Shown: piece by piece, positions 22,708 through 30,456 of the stretch | Layout of the letters: each line of letters begins with the position of its first letter | Numbering within the stretch: position 1 is the first letter of the stretch | NCBI GenBank assembly: GCA_021770655.1 | Contig: JAETQO010000020.1 | Span: 1 to 37,524, forward strand | Length of the DNA: 37,524 nucleotides | DNA from: Ruminococcus sp. | GTDB lineage: Bacteria > Bacillota > Clostridia > Oscillospirales > Ruminococcaceae | Reading direction: 5' to 3' | The notes under the pieces: generated by a model | What the model was told of the DNA's origin: nothing | Database searches by the model: none | What the model saw: the letters and a program-made list of their open reading frames with translations, nothing else | Translations under genes and position numbers: made by a program

Positions 22708-22982
22708 ACGGTTTGCAGATTGATATTAACACCGGCGACCTCCTTGTGGAGCGTTCCGCCGCTGTCGTTGCCGACGCCTCCGGCTTCATTGCCGAACTGG
22801 TGTTACGCTCCTGTCGCGGCGAGTTCAAGGAACACCCGCTCCTCGGTGCCGAAGCTCCCCTTATGCTCGCCGGGGAGCCTGACCCGTTCTGGCCCGGCAA
22901 CGCTAAAAAGATGCTCCGCGCCTGCGGCCTCGATGTCTCTAACCTCACACTGTCGCCCGACGGCGTGGTGCAAATTTCATAA
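22704..22982 (+). CDS. gp25/gp46-like baseplate wedge subunit
   Basis: 92 residues. It starts MNGLQIDINTGDLLVERSAA, with FIAELVLRSCRGEFKEHPLL, then MLRACGLDVSNLTLSPDGVV. This small protein follows the spike gene as gpW/gp46 does in P2 and Mu, and the 'RGEFKEHPLLG' stretch is the conserved centre of this family in Bacteroidota phages. It helps nucleate the baseplate wedge and sheath. Four-base overlap with the spike stop. Confidence 0.75.
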   Translation: MNGLQIDINTGDLLVERSAAVVADASGFIAELVLRSCRGEFKEHPLLGAEAPLMLAGEPDPFWPGNAKKMLRACGLDVSNLTLSPDGVVQIS

Positions 22983-22985
22983 GCT

Positions 22986-23417
22986 ATGCAGATAACAGTT
23001 AACGACCGCCAGACACTCCTCGATATTGCTGTCATTGCCCTGGGCTCCGCCGCCGGCGTGTTCGCCCTGGCGCAGCGCAACGGTCTGCCCGTTACCGCTA
23101 CGCTCGCCGACGGCCAGACGCTCAACTATGAGCTGGAAGATGTCGTCAGCCCTGCCGTCCGCTCGGCCTACGCCCTCCGGCATATCTGCCCGGCCACTGA
23201 CATAGACCCCGGCGAATATAAGGAGCTGCTCTATCAGACCGGCACAAAACGCCCGTCCCTCCCGCGCCCCTGGATCGACCGTGCCGACGATGCCCTTGTG
23301 CTTGATAAGTTAGACGAAGTGCTTGACCTGCTCGACCGCAAAGAGCCGGTCAAGGTGGAAAGCAAACAGCAGCTCACACGCATTTTCTCCGACCCGTTCA
23401 GCGAAGTTTTTTCATAA
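22986..23417 (+). CDS. LysM-like baseplate/tail protein
   Basis: 143 residues. The first 55 residues (RQTLLDIAVIALGSAAGVFA, then LAQRNGLPVTATLADGQTLN) have the LysM-like pattern of tail proteins X and gp53-type baseplate clamps. The rest contains an acidic-helical segment (DDALVLDKLDEVLDLLDRKE) with no recognised family. It follows the gp25-like gene, so it is probably a hub-wedge clamp rather than an enzyme. Confidence 0.6.
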   Translation: MQITVNDRQTLLDIAVIALGSAAGVFALAQRNGLPVTATLADGQTLNYELEDVVSPAVRSAYALRHICPATDIDPGEYKELLYQTGTKRPSLPRPWIDRADDALVLDKLDEVLDLLDRKEPVKVESKQQLTRIFSDPFSEVFS

Positions 23418-23435
23418 TCTTAAACCCTCACAAAT

Positions 23436-24092
23436 ATGGCCCAACTCACAGAAAACAATTTGCAGCTGCTTGACACTGCCGACCTCCTGGCGCGCGCCGA
23501 AGTTATCCGCGATGCTGTCCAGGCTAAGTCCATATCGGCCCAGCAGGTGGGGCAGCTCTTTTGCGACCTTATCGACGCTTGCGGCGATATTAACAAGGCT
23601 GTGCGCCTGTTCTTATCTACCAACGTGCCGGAGATACAGGCAGACATTGACAGCCGCCTCGCCGGTGCCGACGACGCAGCCGCGAAAGCAGCCGCCGAAA
23701 TTCAGCGGTCGGAGCAGACCCGCGCTCTCGTTGAGGCGCTCGTGGCTAAGCTCACGTCCCAAAACCTCAACGCTCCGGAGCGCGTCGATATTAACGCCGC
23801 CCCCGCGGTCGTTACCCTCACCAACCCCGTGCCCCAGAAAATCAAGGCGGCGCTCTTTCCCCGCTTCGGGCTCGGCTCTGTCCTGTTCATCAGCGACCAC
23901 AAGGCGGTCGAAGTTACGCCTGACGGCATGGTCCGCCCAGTCGCTCTCGGTCGTTCCACGGTCCACGCCGTCGCCACGGCTGACACATCGGTTTATAAAT
24001 CGCTTTGCATCGAAGTGGTGCCCCCGCGCCTGCGCCTCGCGGCTGCCGGTGCCCTCCGCCTCGACGGCAAAGGTAATATCCGCCTGACATGA
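23436..24092 (+). CDS. Short tail-fibre-like protein with C-terminal Ig-like domain
   Basis: 218 residues. The N-terminal half is helical (DTADLLARAEVIRDAVQAKS, then LFCDLIDACGDINKAVRLFL, then an Ala-rich coiled coil). The C-terminal ~100 residues (VDINAAPAVVTLTNPVPQKI to LRLDGKGNIRLT) form a beta-sandwich-like domain with a Big2-type YKSLCIEVV strand. The same domain ends the next protein, including the closing LRLD..GNIRLT. It is probably a virion-surface fibre or a carbohydrate-binding subunit. The stop overlaps the next start. Confidence 0.6.
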   Translation: MAQLTENNLQLLDTADLLARAEVIRDAVQAKSISAQQVGQLFCDLIDACGDINKAVRLFLSTNVPEIQADIDSRLAGADDAAAKAAAEIQRSEQTRALVEALVAKLTSQNLNAPERVDINAAPAVVTLTNPVPQKIKAALFPRFGLGSVLFISDHKAVEVTPDGMVRPVALGRSTVHAVATADTSVYKSLCIEVVPPRLRLAAAGALRLDGKGNIRLT

Positions 24093-25213
24093 CACAGTCC
24101 AAAATTAGACATATTCACTACCGCGACGATTTTATTCTCCGCGAACGCTTCCGCGACGGTACCGGCTCCCTCGTAAAGCTCCCCGACGGCGTGGACTTTG
24201 AGCTTCGCTATTGGGTCAAGCCTCATCGCGAGTTTGTGGCCTCACGCATCGGCGGCAAGTACACTAATTGCATACCCGACGGCGACGCCATACTGGTCAT
24301 TTTCAAGGATCATAATCTTTGCGAGGGTACTCTTAAACATGATTTGCACCTGCGGCTGGTCAACGGCTTCATGCCCGATGGGGTGCAAAATGTCTATTTC
24401 CCCGAAGAGATGGCCGTGCAGCTCTGGCACCTCCCCAGCGACACAAACGGCGTGATTGAGTCCGACATGCTGGCTGCATACACCCGCGGGCTTCCGTTCA
24501 CTTACGACGACTTTACGCCGGAGCAGCTTGCCGCCCTCAAAGGCGACAAGGGCGACGCGTTCACATGGGAAGACTTTACAGCCGCACAGATTGAGATCCT
24601 GAAGCAACCGGCTACCAACGCGGCAAAAGTCGCCGAAGCTGCCGCCAAACAGGCGGTCGACGCCACAAAGAAACTGCGCGAACAGGCGCAGACCCTTGCG
24701 GAGACTTCGGATGCTGCCGTCAGGAATTGCAACACCGCCACGGCTGCCGCCGACAAGTCTAAGGCTGCCGCCGACATTGCCGCGAAGTCCGCCACCGACG
24801 CAGCCACCGAAACAAACGCCCAGCGTGAGCTCACGGAGCAGTCCCGCCAGCGCCTCGAAGCTGTCGCCGACCGTGCGGAACTGGCAGCCGCCCCCGTCCC
24901 CGACGGCCTCCGCGTCGATTGTCCCGCAAAGATTACGATCGGCAACCCCGTGGCGCGTTTCATCAGCGCCCGCGTGCTGCCACCCTCCGCACTCCAGAAT
25001 GTCATTTACCAGGCTTTCGGCGGTGCTGCCGGAGTGGAGCCCGACGGCAGGATTCTGCCGTTCCGTCCCGGCACTGCCCGCGTCCATGTCATACCCACCG
25101 GCGGCACGCGCTTCTATAAGACCGTAACTGTGCAGGTGGTCGCCCCGGCCCTCCGGCTTGCCGCGCCCGGCGTCCTGCGCCTCGACAGTGCCGGCAATAT
25201 CCGTTTAACTTAA
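24089..25213 (+). CDS. Tail-fibre-like protein with coiled coil and Ig-like domain
   Basis: 374 residues. The N-terminal ~130 residues are beta-rich (IHYRDDFILRERFRDGTGSL, FELRYWVKPHREFVASRIGG), like upper-baseplate BppU domains. A short DKGDAFTWEDFTAAQIEIL linker of the kind found in collagen-like fibres follows. Next comes an Ala-rich coiled coil (KVAEAAAKQAVDATKKLREQ and onward, residues ~185-265), and last the ~100-residue Ig-like domain shared with the preceding gene. It is probably a trimeric fibre. It sits upstream of the portal gene, away from the retroelement target. Confidence 0.65.
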   Translation: MTQSKIRHIHYRDDFILRERFRDGTGSLVKLPDGVDFELRYWVKPHREFVASRIGGKYTNCIPDGDAILVIFKDHNLCEGTLKHDLHLRLVNGFMPDGVQNVYFPEEMAVQLWHLPSDTNGVIESDMLAAYTRGLPFTYDDFTPEQLAALKGDKGDAFTWEDFTAAQIEILKQPATNAAKVAEAAAKQAVDATKKLREQAQTLAETSDAAVRNCNTATAAADKSKAAADIAAKSATDAATETNAQRELTEQSRQRLEAVADRAELAAAPVPDGLRVDCPAKITIGNPVARFISARVLPPSALQNVIYQAFGGAAGVEPDGRILPFRPGTARVHVIPTGGTRFYKTVTVQVVAPALRLAAPGVLRLDSAGNIRLT

Positions 25214-25225
25214 CATCTCCGCATA

Positions 25226-26470
25226 ATGGCCAATATAATCACAAGCATTCGCAACTGGTTCGACCGTCCCACGCGCGCCGAAGTCATGACCCTGGCGCGC
25301 ATGGCTTCCAGCAAACAGGGTCTCAAGATAACCGCGCAGCTGCTCCAGCAGACCGACACACTCACTAAAAAGGACATTAACGACTGGCGAAACGCCCACC
25401 AGGTCGCGCTCGACTACGAAAACCCAAACCGCCAGAGGCTTTATGACATTTACGCCGACTGTGAGCTCGACGCCCACCTCTCCGGCTGTATCGCCCAGCG
25501 CAAGGGCAAGGTGCTGCAAAAGGATTTCCGCCTCGTCGATAGCAACGGCAAGGAAGATGTCGCCGCCACGGAACTGCTGCAACAGGAATGGTTCGCCGAT
25601 TTCCTGGGCTATGTGCTGGACTCCGCATACTGGGGGCACTCGCTCATACAGCTGGGCGATGTCATTCGCGGCGACGGGGTCATGCGTTACGACTGTGTGG
25701 AACTGGTACCGCGCAAGCACGTGGTCCCCGAATATGGCCGCGTGGTCATTAACCCGGGCGACGACTGGCGCAGCGGCATTCCTTACCGCGAGGGCGATTT
25801 TGCCAACTGGTGCGTGGAAGTGGGTAAGCCCCGCAACCTCGGCCTCCTGCTCAAATGCGCCTGCTCTTACATCAGCAAAAAGAATATGCTCACGTTCTGG
25901 GATATGTTCGGGGAGATTTTCGGCCAGCCTATGCGCATAGCCACCACCAACAGCCCCGATGAAAGCGAGCGCGCCCGCGTGGAACACGCACTCGAAAACA
26001 TGGGCGCGGCGTTCTGGGGACTGTTCCCTGAGGGCACCAACATTGAGATCAAGGAAAGCAGCCGCGGCGACGCTTACAATGTGTTTGACCGCCGCATTGA
26101 CCGCTGTAACTCGGAAATGTCAAAGGCCATTCTTAACCAGACCATGACCATTGACTCCGGGTCCTCGCTCTCTCAGTCCGAGGTGCATCTTGAAATTTTT
26201 GAGCGTACCACCGAAGCCGACGCCACTATGGCCGGCTACACAGTCAACGGCCGGCTGCTGCCGCTCATGGCCGCCCACGGCTTCCCGGTCAAGGGCAAGC
26301 GCTTTGTCTGGAATAACGCCGCCAGCTACACCCCGGCGGAACAGCGCGAGATTGAACGCCTCCTCCTGGAGTATTACGAGATCCCCGCCGACTATTTCAC
26401 CGACAAATACGGCGTCGCCATTGACAAGCCACGCGAAAGTAAGACACAGCCCGACCGTTTTTTCGACTGA
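25226..26470 (+). CDS. Portal protein (DUF935, Mu gp29-like)
   Basis: 414 residues. DUF935 features include YENPNRQRLYDIYADCELDA with HLSGCIAQRKGKVLQKDF, LDSAYWGHSLIQLGDV, YISKKNMLTFWDMFGEIFGQ then PMRIATT, AILNQTMTIDSGSSLSQSEV, and LLEYYEIPADYFTDKYG. It forms the dodecameric DNA gateway at the capsid vertex. It is followed directly by the MuF-type head protein, as in Mu. Confidence 0.92.
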   Translation: MANIITSIRNWFDRPTRAEVMTLARMASSKQGLKITAQLLQQTDTLTKKDINDWRNAHQVALDYENPNRQRLYDIYADCELDAHLSGCIAQRKGKVLQKDFRLVDSNGKEDVAATELLQQEWFADFLGYVLDSAYWGHSLIQLGDVIRGDGVMRYDCVELVPRKHVVPEYGRVVINPGDDWRSGIPYREGDFANWCVEVGKPRNLGLLLKCACSYISKKNMLTFWDMFGEIFGQPMRIATTNSPDESERARVEHALENMGAAFWGLFPEGTNIEIKESSRGDAYNVFDRRIDRCNSEMSKAILNQTMTIDSGSSLSQSEVHLEIFERTTEADATMAGYTVNGRLLPLMAAHGFPVKGKRFVWNNAASYTPAEQREIERLLLEYYEIPADYFTDKYGVAIDKPRESKTQPDRFFD

Positions 26471-26484
26471 GCCCCGCCCTGCGC

Positions 26485-28047
26485 TTGGCTGACACGGTGG
26501 GGCTGCGCCGCTCATATCTCGCGTTTAACGCCGCTTTGGGCTCGTTGTATGAAAATGACTTGCTCCAGCTCGCGGACGCGACAGACAAGCCCGGATTTGA
26601 CGACACGGCCTTTTTTGACGCTGCCGGAATGGTTTACAACGCCGGCGGCTTCGATGCTTCACAGCTCAACACCCCCGAAGCCCGCCGCCTCATTGCCGAA
26701 ACTTTGAAGCAGCTGCAAACCGCCATTGCCTCCGGCGTTCCCCATGAGGTCCCCGAAGTGGTGCGCTACGCCCTCGAAAATAACGCTTTTATTTTCTCCG
26801 GGTTCAAGGCTTACCACACTCTGCGCGAGGTGGGGCTGTCCCTCCTGACCGACAAGGGCGATATTAAACCCTTTGAAACGTTCCGCAAAGATGTTGAAAC
26901 GGTAAACAACCGATATAATCACAATTACCTCTATGCGGAGTATAACCACGCCGTCGGCGCCTCCCTCATGGCTTCGCGCTGGCAGCAGATTGAAAAAGAC
27001 GGCGACCGTTACGACCTGCAATATCGCACCGCCCAGGACGACCGCGTGCGTGAGGATCACGCCATTCTGCACGGCACCACGCTGCCGCCCTCCGACCCGT
27101 TCTGGTCGCTCTATCTGCCGCCCAACGGCTGGAACTGCCGATGCACCGCCGTACAGGTCCACAAGGGCAAATATCCCCAGAGCGACCCGACCCTCTCCAT
27201 GCTCCGGGGCAACAACTGCACCGAAGCCGCCAAACAGCAGATTTTCCGTTTCAATCCCGGCAAGGACCTGCAACTGTTCCCACCCAAACACCCGTATTTC
27301 AAAGCACCCGAAGCGGCTAAACAGGCAATAGAGCAAATGAGTGAGGAACAGCAGCGCGACAAGCGCATCGCTGAAATTATCGCGGAACTGCCCGACACTC
27401 TGACCGAAGCGGAAAAAAAGCCCGTTGCGGAGCACTGTCTGGAAATAGAAAAAGCCCTCGGCATTACAAAGGGCAAGCCTATGAGCGTGGACGACGCCGA
27501 CAAGCAGCACGCTAACCCCAATTATGGCAAGGAGCGCGGCTATGGTATAAACTGCCAGACCTGTTCGCCCGCCTATGCGCTGCGCCTCATGGGCTTTAAC
27601 GTAACGGCGAAGTCGAACACTCCAGGCACAAAACTGGATTACCTGAGCCGGGGCAACCAGCTGTGGGAACAGTGGCAAAATCTCGACGGAACGCCGGCGA
27701 AGCATACCAGCATCAACGACTGGATGGCCGGTAAAAAATACAAACTTATGACACAAAAAAGGTATGTGGAGTTTTTCAATGAGATTTGCAAGGATCCCGG
27801 CGTTTATATGCTCTCTATCGGCTGGAAAGGGGGCGGCGGTCATGCCACCATTTTACAACGTTTTGCCGACGGCACTCTGCGCTATATTGAGCCGCAGCAT
27901 GACAACTCCAAAGGGTCCGGGCGTGAAAGCCACGATTTGGACTGGCTCGGTAAAAACGGCGCGGCAACCATGCACGGCTGCCGCGGTATAATGCGAGTGG
28001 ATAACAAACTATTTAATGTCGCTTTCGCTGAGATTTTCGACAAATGA
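26485..28047 (+). CDS. MuF-type minor head protein fused to a papain-fold toxin/deamidase-like domain
   Basis: 520 residues from a TTG 14 bases past the portal stop (start uncertain; a GTG at 26497 is close by). Residues ~130-260 hold the Mu F/gp30 head-morphogenesis core: NRYNHNYLYAEYNHAVGASL, YRTAQDDRVREDHAILHGTT, and LPPNGWNCRCTAVQVHKG. After a charged linker, residues ~335-520 are an added domain: YGINCQTCSPAYALRLMGFN (nucleophile Cys357), WKGGGGHATILQRF (His453), and YIEPQHDN (Gln471/Asp473). This Cys-His-(D/E)PQ order is that of papain-fold toxin 1 / glutamine deamidase-like domains of polymorphic toxins. MuF-linked polymorphic toxins are known in temperate phages. The 3' end overlaps a convergent candidate immunity gene. 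Confidence 0.82.
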   Translation: MADTVGLRRSYLAFNAALGSLYENDLLQLADATDKPGFDDTAFFDAAGMVYNAGGFDASQLNTPEARRLIAETLKQLQTAIASGVPHEVPEVVRYALENNAFIFSGFKAYHTLREVGLSLLTDKGDIKPFETFRKDVETVNNRYNHNYLYAEYNHAVGASLMASRWQQIEKDGDRYDLQYRTAQDDRVREDHAILHGTTLPPSDPFWSLYLPPNGWNCRCTAVQVHKGKYPQSDPTLSMLRGNNCTEAAKQQIFRFNPGKDLQLFPPKHPYFKAPEAAKQAIEQMSEEQQRDKRIAEIIAELPDTLTEAEKKPVAEHCLEIEKALGITKGKPMSVDDADKQHANPNYGKERGYGINCQTCSPAYALRLMGFNVTAKSNTPGTKLDYLSRGNQLWEQWQNLDGTPAKHTSINDWMAGKKYKLMTQKRYVEFFNEICKDPGVYMLSIGWKGGGGHATILQRFADGTLRYIEPQHDNSKGSGRESHDLDWLGKNGAATMHGCRGIMRVDNKLFNVAFAEIFDK

Positions 28048-28257
28048 CCCGATTATTTCAAGGGCTTCAAATTCGCCCACCTCCCGGAGTTTGTCGCCTT
28101 TCACCAGGTACACCGGGGGAAAGCCAGCGGTTACATCATCAGGAAAACGGTAATAAAAAGCCTCCGCACCCTGGTACTGCCCGAGGTGCTCTATGTGGTC
28201 GCCGTACATATCAACAAGATACTGCGCCGCCTGTCTGACTTTTGCCGGTATTTCCAT
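28009..28257 (-). CDS. Candidate immunity protein for the MuF papain-fold toxin
   Basis: 82 residues, acidic. It starts MEIPAKVRQAAQYLVDMYGD, with a helical opening, then beta-type AEAFYYRFPDDVTAGFPPVY and LVKGDKLREVG, and a helical end FEALEIIGSFVENLSESDIK. It is convergent to the toxin-fused head gene and overlaps its last 39 bases. It has its own Bacteroidota promoter (28295-28265) with an almost leaderless start. This would allow expression in the lysogen while late genes are silent. Size, acidity and position suit an immunity protein, but no family was recognised and the role is inferred. Confidence 0.65.
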   Translation of the reverse strand: MEIPAKVRQAAQYLVDMYGDHIEHLGQYQGAEAFYYRFPDDVTAGFPPVYLVKGDKLREVGEFEALEIIGSFVENLSESDIK

Positions 28258-28264
28258 ATTGCCG

Positions 28265-28295
28265 CAAATTTACAACATTTTTCTGATATAACAAT
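28265..28295 (-). promoter_or_regulatory. Promoter of the candidate immunity gene
   Basis: On the minus strand ATTG (28295-28292) and TAAATTTG (28272-28265) are separated by 19 bases. The -7 box is an exact TAnnTTTG match. Transcription would begin within a base or two of the ATG at 28257. It lies in the 36-base pocket between the toxin-immunity pair and the gpG-like gene and points against the late operon. Confidence 0.7.
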
Positions 28296-28312
28296 AATTA
28301 AACACCAATTTA

Positions 28313-28795
28313 ATGCTCGACCCCAGCAAGTTAAAAGCCGACATTCTCGAAGATATGCGCGTGGACCTCTCCGACGAGTTCGACCGCAACTTTGAACGTA
28401 AGGGCTTTTTCTCCGACAAGTGGAAGTCCCGCGCCCACAATTACCCCCGTGGCTCGCTGCTCATGGTCAGCAGCGCCATGCGCCGCTCCGCCCAGGGGCA
28501 GGTGTCGGGCGACGGTGTGCGCTTCTCATCGGCTCTGCCTTACACAACCCTCCACAATGAGGGCGGCAAAATAACCGTTACCGCCAAAATGAAACGCTTC
28601 TTTTGGTACAAGTACAAACAAACCAAAGACGAAGCGTGGAAGCGCATGGCTCTTATGAAAACCGGCAAGATCATAACTATGCCGCAGCGCCAGTTCATCG
28701 GCGACGGTCCCGACACGCAGCGCATCATCCGCGAAGCCATAGACCGCAACCTCCAAAAGTTCAATTTATCACTTACCGAATTTTTACGAAAATGA
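28313..28795 (+). CDS. Virion morphogenesis protein gpG-like
   Basis: 160 residues. LDPSKLKADILEDMRVDLSD, then FDRNFERKGFFSDKWKSRAH, then MVSSAMRRSAQGQVSGDGVR and YTTLHNEGGKITVTAKMKRF, with MPQRQFIGDGPDTQRIIREA, follow the phage_tail_S/gpG pattern. Such proteins act in head-tail completion. The late operon resumes here after the immunity pocket. The stop overlaps the next start (ATGA). Confidence 0.85.
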   Translation: MLDPSKLKADILEDMRVDLSDEFDRNFERKGFFSDKWKSRAHNYPRGSLLMVSSAMRRSAQGQVSGDGVRFSSALPYTTLHNEGGKITVTAKMKRFFWYKYKQTKDEAWKRMALMKTGKIITMPQRQFIGDGPDTQRIIREAIDRNLQKFNLSLTEFLRK

Positions 28796-29277
28796 GAAAA
28801 CAGATTTTTAAGGCTATCGCCGACGCCGTGGCTGCCGTTCCCGGCGTGGCTTTCGTTGACCTCTGGAACAATCAGGTCCAGACCCTCAACGGCGGCAAGG
28901 CTTTCGCGCTCCCCGCCGTGTTCGTTGAGTTTGAGGCGGTCGTATGGAAGCAGCAGAACATGGGCGCGCGCCGGGGTTCTCTTGCCGTCCGCCTCCATGT
29001 CGTTACCCGTGCCGTGCCGACACACGGGCACAAGGACCCGCGCATAAATGAAGCCCTGGCGGTGTTCGACCTGCTCGACGCCATTAACGCCGCTATGCAG
29101 GGATTACGCGGCGAGAATTTCTCCGGCTTCATGCTCACAACATCGGCAACCAACCACGATCACGCGGAAATTGTCGAAAATGTGGAGCGATATGTCTGCG
29201 GCGTGCAGGACTTAACCGCAAGGCGCCCCGTCAGGGCTGTTTCGGGACTCTCTGTCGCGATTTCTAAGGCTGACTAA
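28792..29277 (+). CDS. gp37-like tail-terminator/completion protein
   Basis: 161 residues from the ATG overlapping the gpG stop; the longer open frame upstream is a shadow of gpG. MRKQIFKAIADAVAAVPGVA, LPAVFVEFEAVVWKQQNMGA, VRLHVVTRAVPTHGHKDPRI and LAVFDLLDAINAAMQGLRGE follow the pattern of small alpha/beta tail-terminator proteins (Mu gp37 position). It is the last gene of the rightward late operon. Confidence 0.75.
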   Translation: MRKQIFKAIADAVAAVPGVAFVDLWNNQVQTLNGGKAFALPAVFVEFEAVVWKQQNMGARRGSLAVRLHVVTRAVPTHGHKDPRINEALAVFDLLDAINAAMQGLRGENFSGFMLTTSATNHDHAEIVENVERYVCGVQDLTARRPVRAVSGLSVAISKAD

Positions 29278-29287
29278 TACAACAACA

Positions 29288-29325
29288 CCCCCGGCGGCTC
29301 TTGCGTCCGTCAGGGGCGTTTTTTT
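29288..29325. terminator. Terminator of the rightward late operon
   Basis: CCCCGGCGG (29289-29297) pairs with CCGTCAGGGG (29307-29316, one bulge, one G:U) and is followed by seven T (29319-29325). It ends the late operon and abuts the stop of the convergent early gene at 29324. Confidence 0.8.
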
Positions 29326-29557
29326 ACAGTTCATCAAATAACGATGGTTGCGTGTCTTGGCGGCTTTCCGTGTCCGGGGGCAGACCCAGCATGTTCAGAT
29401 AGGTGCGGTAGCATATACCAAACCCAGGCTCTATCCAGTGCCGCCATACGGCTTTGTAACATTTGGCCTGGTTCCCGGCCTCATAGTGCAACGCCGTGAG
29501 CGCTTTTACTTTTTCTGCCCGCGCCAATGTGCTTTTGTGCCTTTTTCTCTTTGCCAT
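29324..29557 (-). CDS. Small basic protein, last gene of the early strand
   Basis: 77 residues. N-terminus MAKRKRHKSTLARAEKVKAL is highly basic. Then HYEAGNQAKCYKAVWRHWIE and PGFGICYRTYLNMLGLPPD suggest a helix-turn-helix or other DNA-contacting helices. The place at the end of the early operon, next to the late genes, is where Mu carries its middle/late activators Mor and C. A regulator of late transcription is therefore conceivable, but there is no visible similarity to Mor/C. Confidence 0.6.
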   Translation of the reverse strand: MAKRKRHKSTLARAEKVKALTALHYEAGNQAKCYKAVWRHWIEPGFGICYRTYLNMLGLPPDTESRQDTQPSLFDEL

Positions 29558-29580
29558 TCGCCGATTTATTTGTATCTTTG
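29550..29580 (+). promoter_or_regulatory. Rightward promoter antisense to the early strand
   Basis: TTTG (29550-29553) and TATCTTTG (29573-29580) are separated by 19 bases, a full match to the -33/-7 consensus. It overlaps the start of the leftward 77-residue gene and points to the short candidate RNA at 29587. Confidence 0.6.
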
Positions 29581-29586
29581 CACCGT

Positions 29587-29650
29587 CCTTTTACACAAGG
29601 CTCGGCGCTGGCGTTTGGCTGTTTAGGCAGCACGCTGGCGCGGTCTTTTT
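29587..29650 (+). ncRNA. Candidate ~65-base antisense small RNA
   Basis: It is bounded by the 29550-29580 promoter and an imperfect hairpin (GCGC...GCG...GCTG / CAGC..CGC..GCGC, about 29604-29640) followed by GGTC and six T (29645-29650). It lies between two leftward early genes, with its end at the stop of the DUF3164 gene. No coding frame. Possible roles are an antisense regulator or simply a promoter-terminator pair. Confidence 0.4.
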
Positions 29651-30381
29651 TATTCCGCTGCCTCCGCCTCGGTTCCCTCTGCTTCCGCATCAGGTTCCGG
29701 GGTCGTTTCATTCTCCGGCAGCAGGTCCACATCGGTAATGCCCAGCGGTATGTTGACCCATGCCCCGGTCTTGGGGTTCTTGCGCTGTGCCCGGATATAA
29801 CGGCGCGTGATGCTCGGCTGGTAACTTTCCTCGATTATCTTCACGCCCTCCAGGAATTGGTCGTCGCGGCTTTCCTCTGCCATTTTGCGCAGCTGGAGCA
29901 CGCGGCTGGCCTTGAGGTTCCCCTGACCGTCCCGGCTCAGCAGGCGCAGAACTGCCGACACAAGTGCCTTGCTCTTGTCGTCGGTCGCCAGGCTCTCAAT
30001 ATAGCCGCGCACCATTGCGATGCCGTCCTCCACTGTGTCCCGGTAGCCGTCCACAGTATTGACCCCCAGAGTGAGGCGCAGGGTGCTGTCGCTGTTCGTG
30101 AACGTGTGGCTATATTGGCCGCCGTCCTTGGTGCCGAATAACTCGGCTTTCATGTCGATAATGGCCGCGAAGTTGCCGAAGACCGTATCCTTAACGGCTT
30201 TGATGTCGCCGCTCAGGTTCAGCAGTTCCGGGATTGCCTGCTCCAGTTCATCATCGACCATTTGCGCGTAGGTCTCGCGCTGCTGCTTGCGTTGCTCCGC
30301 AGCTTCCTTTTTCGCTTTTTCAGCCTTGAACGCTTCCCATTCGGCGCGTTCTGCGGCTGACATTGTTACTTGTTCACTCAT
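29650..30381 (-). CDS. DUF3164 protein (Mu gp5-like)
   Basis: 243 residues. The first 45 are a Lys/Glu-rich helix. The DUF3164 core follows: YAQMVDDELEQAIPELLNLS, VKDTVFGNFAAIIDMKAELF, FTNSDSTLRLTLGVNTVDGY and ALVSAVLRLLSRDGQGNLKA. Then come QRKNPKTGAWVNIPLGITDV and an acidic Glu-rich tail. DUF3164 proteins are early, semi-essential proteins of Mu-like phages of unknown biochemistry, often next to transposition genes. Confidence 0.88.
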   Translation of the reverse strand: MSEQVTMSAAERAEWEAFKAEKAKKEAAEQRKQQRETYAQMVDDELEQAIPELLNLSGDIKAVKDTVFGNFAAIIDMKAELFGTKDGGQYSHTFTNSDSTLRLTLGVNTVDGYRDTVEDGIAMVRGYIESLATDDKSKALVSAVLRLLSRDGQGNLKASRVLQLRKMAEESRDDQFLEGVKIIEESYQPSITRRYIRAQRKNPKTGAWVNIPLGITDVDLLPENETTPEPDAEAEGTEAEAAE

Positions 30382-30456
30382 TGTTAAATGGGTTTTAAGT
30401 GGTTATTAAATTGTGTTTAACTGTTTCGGTGCATGTCCTTTTACACCGGCTCAGCG

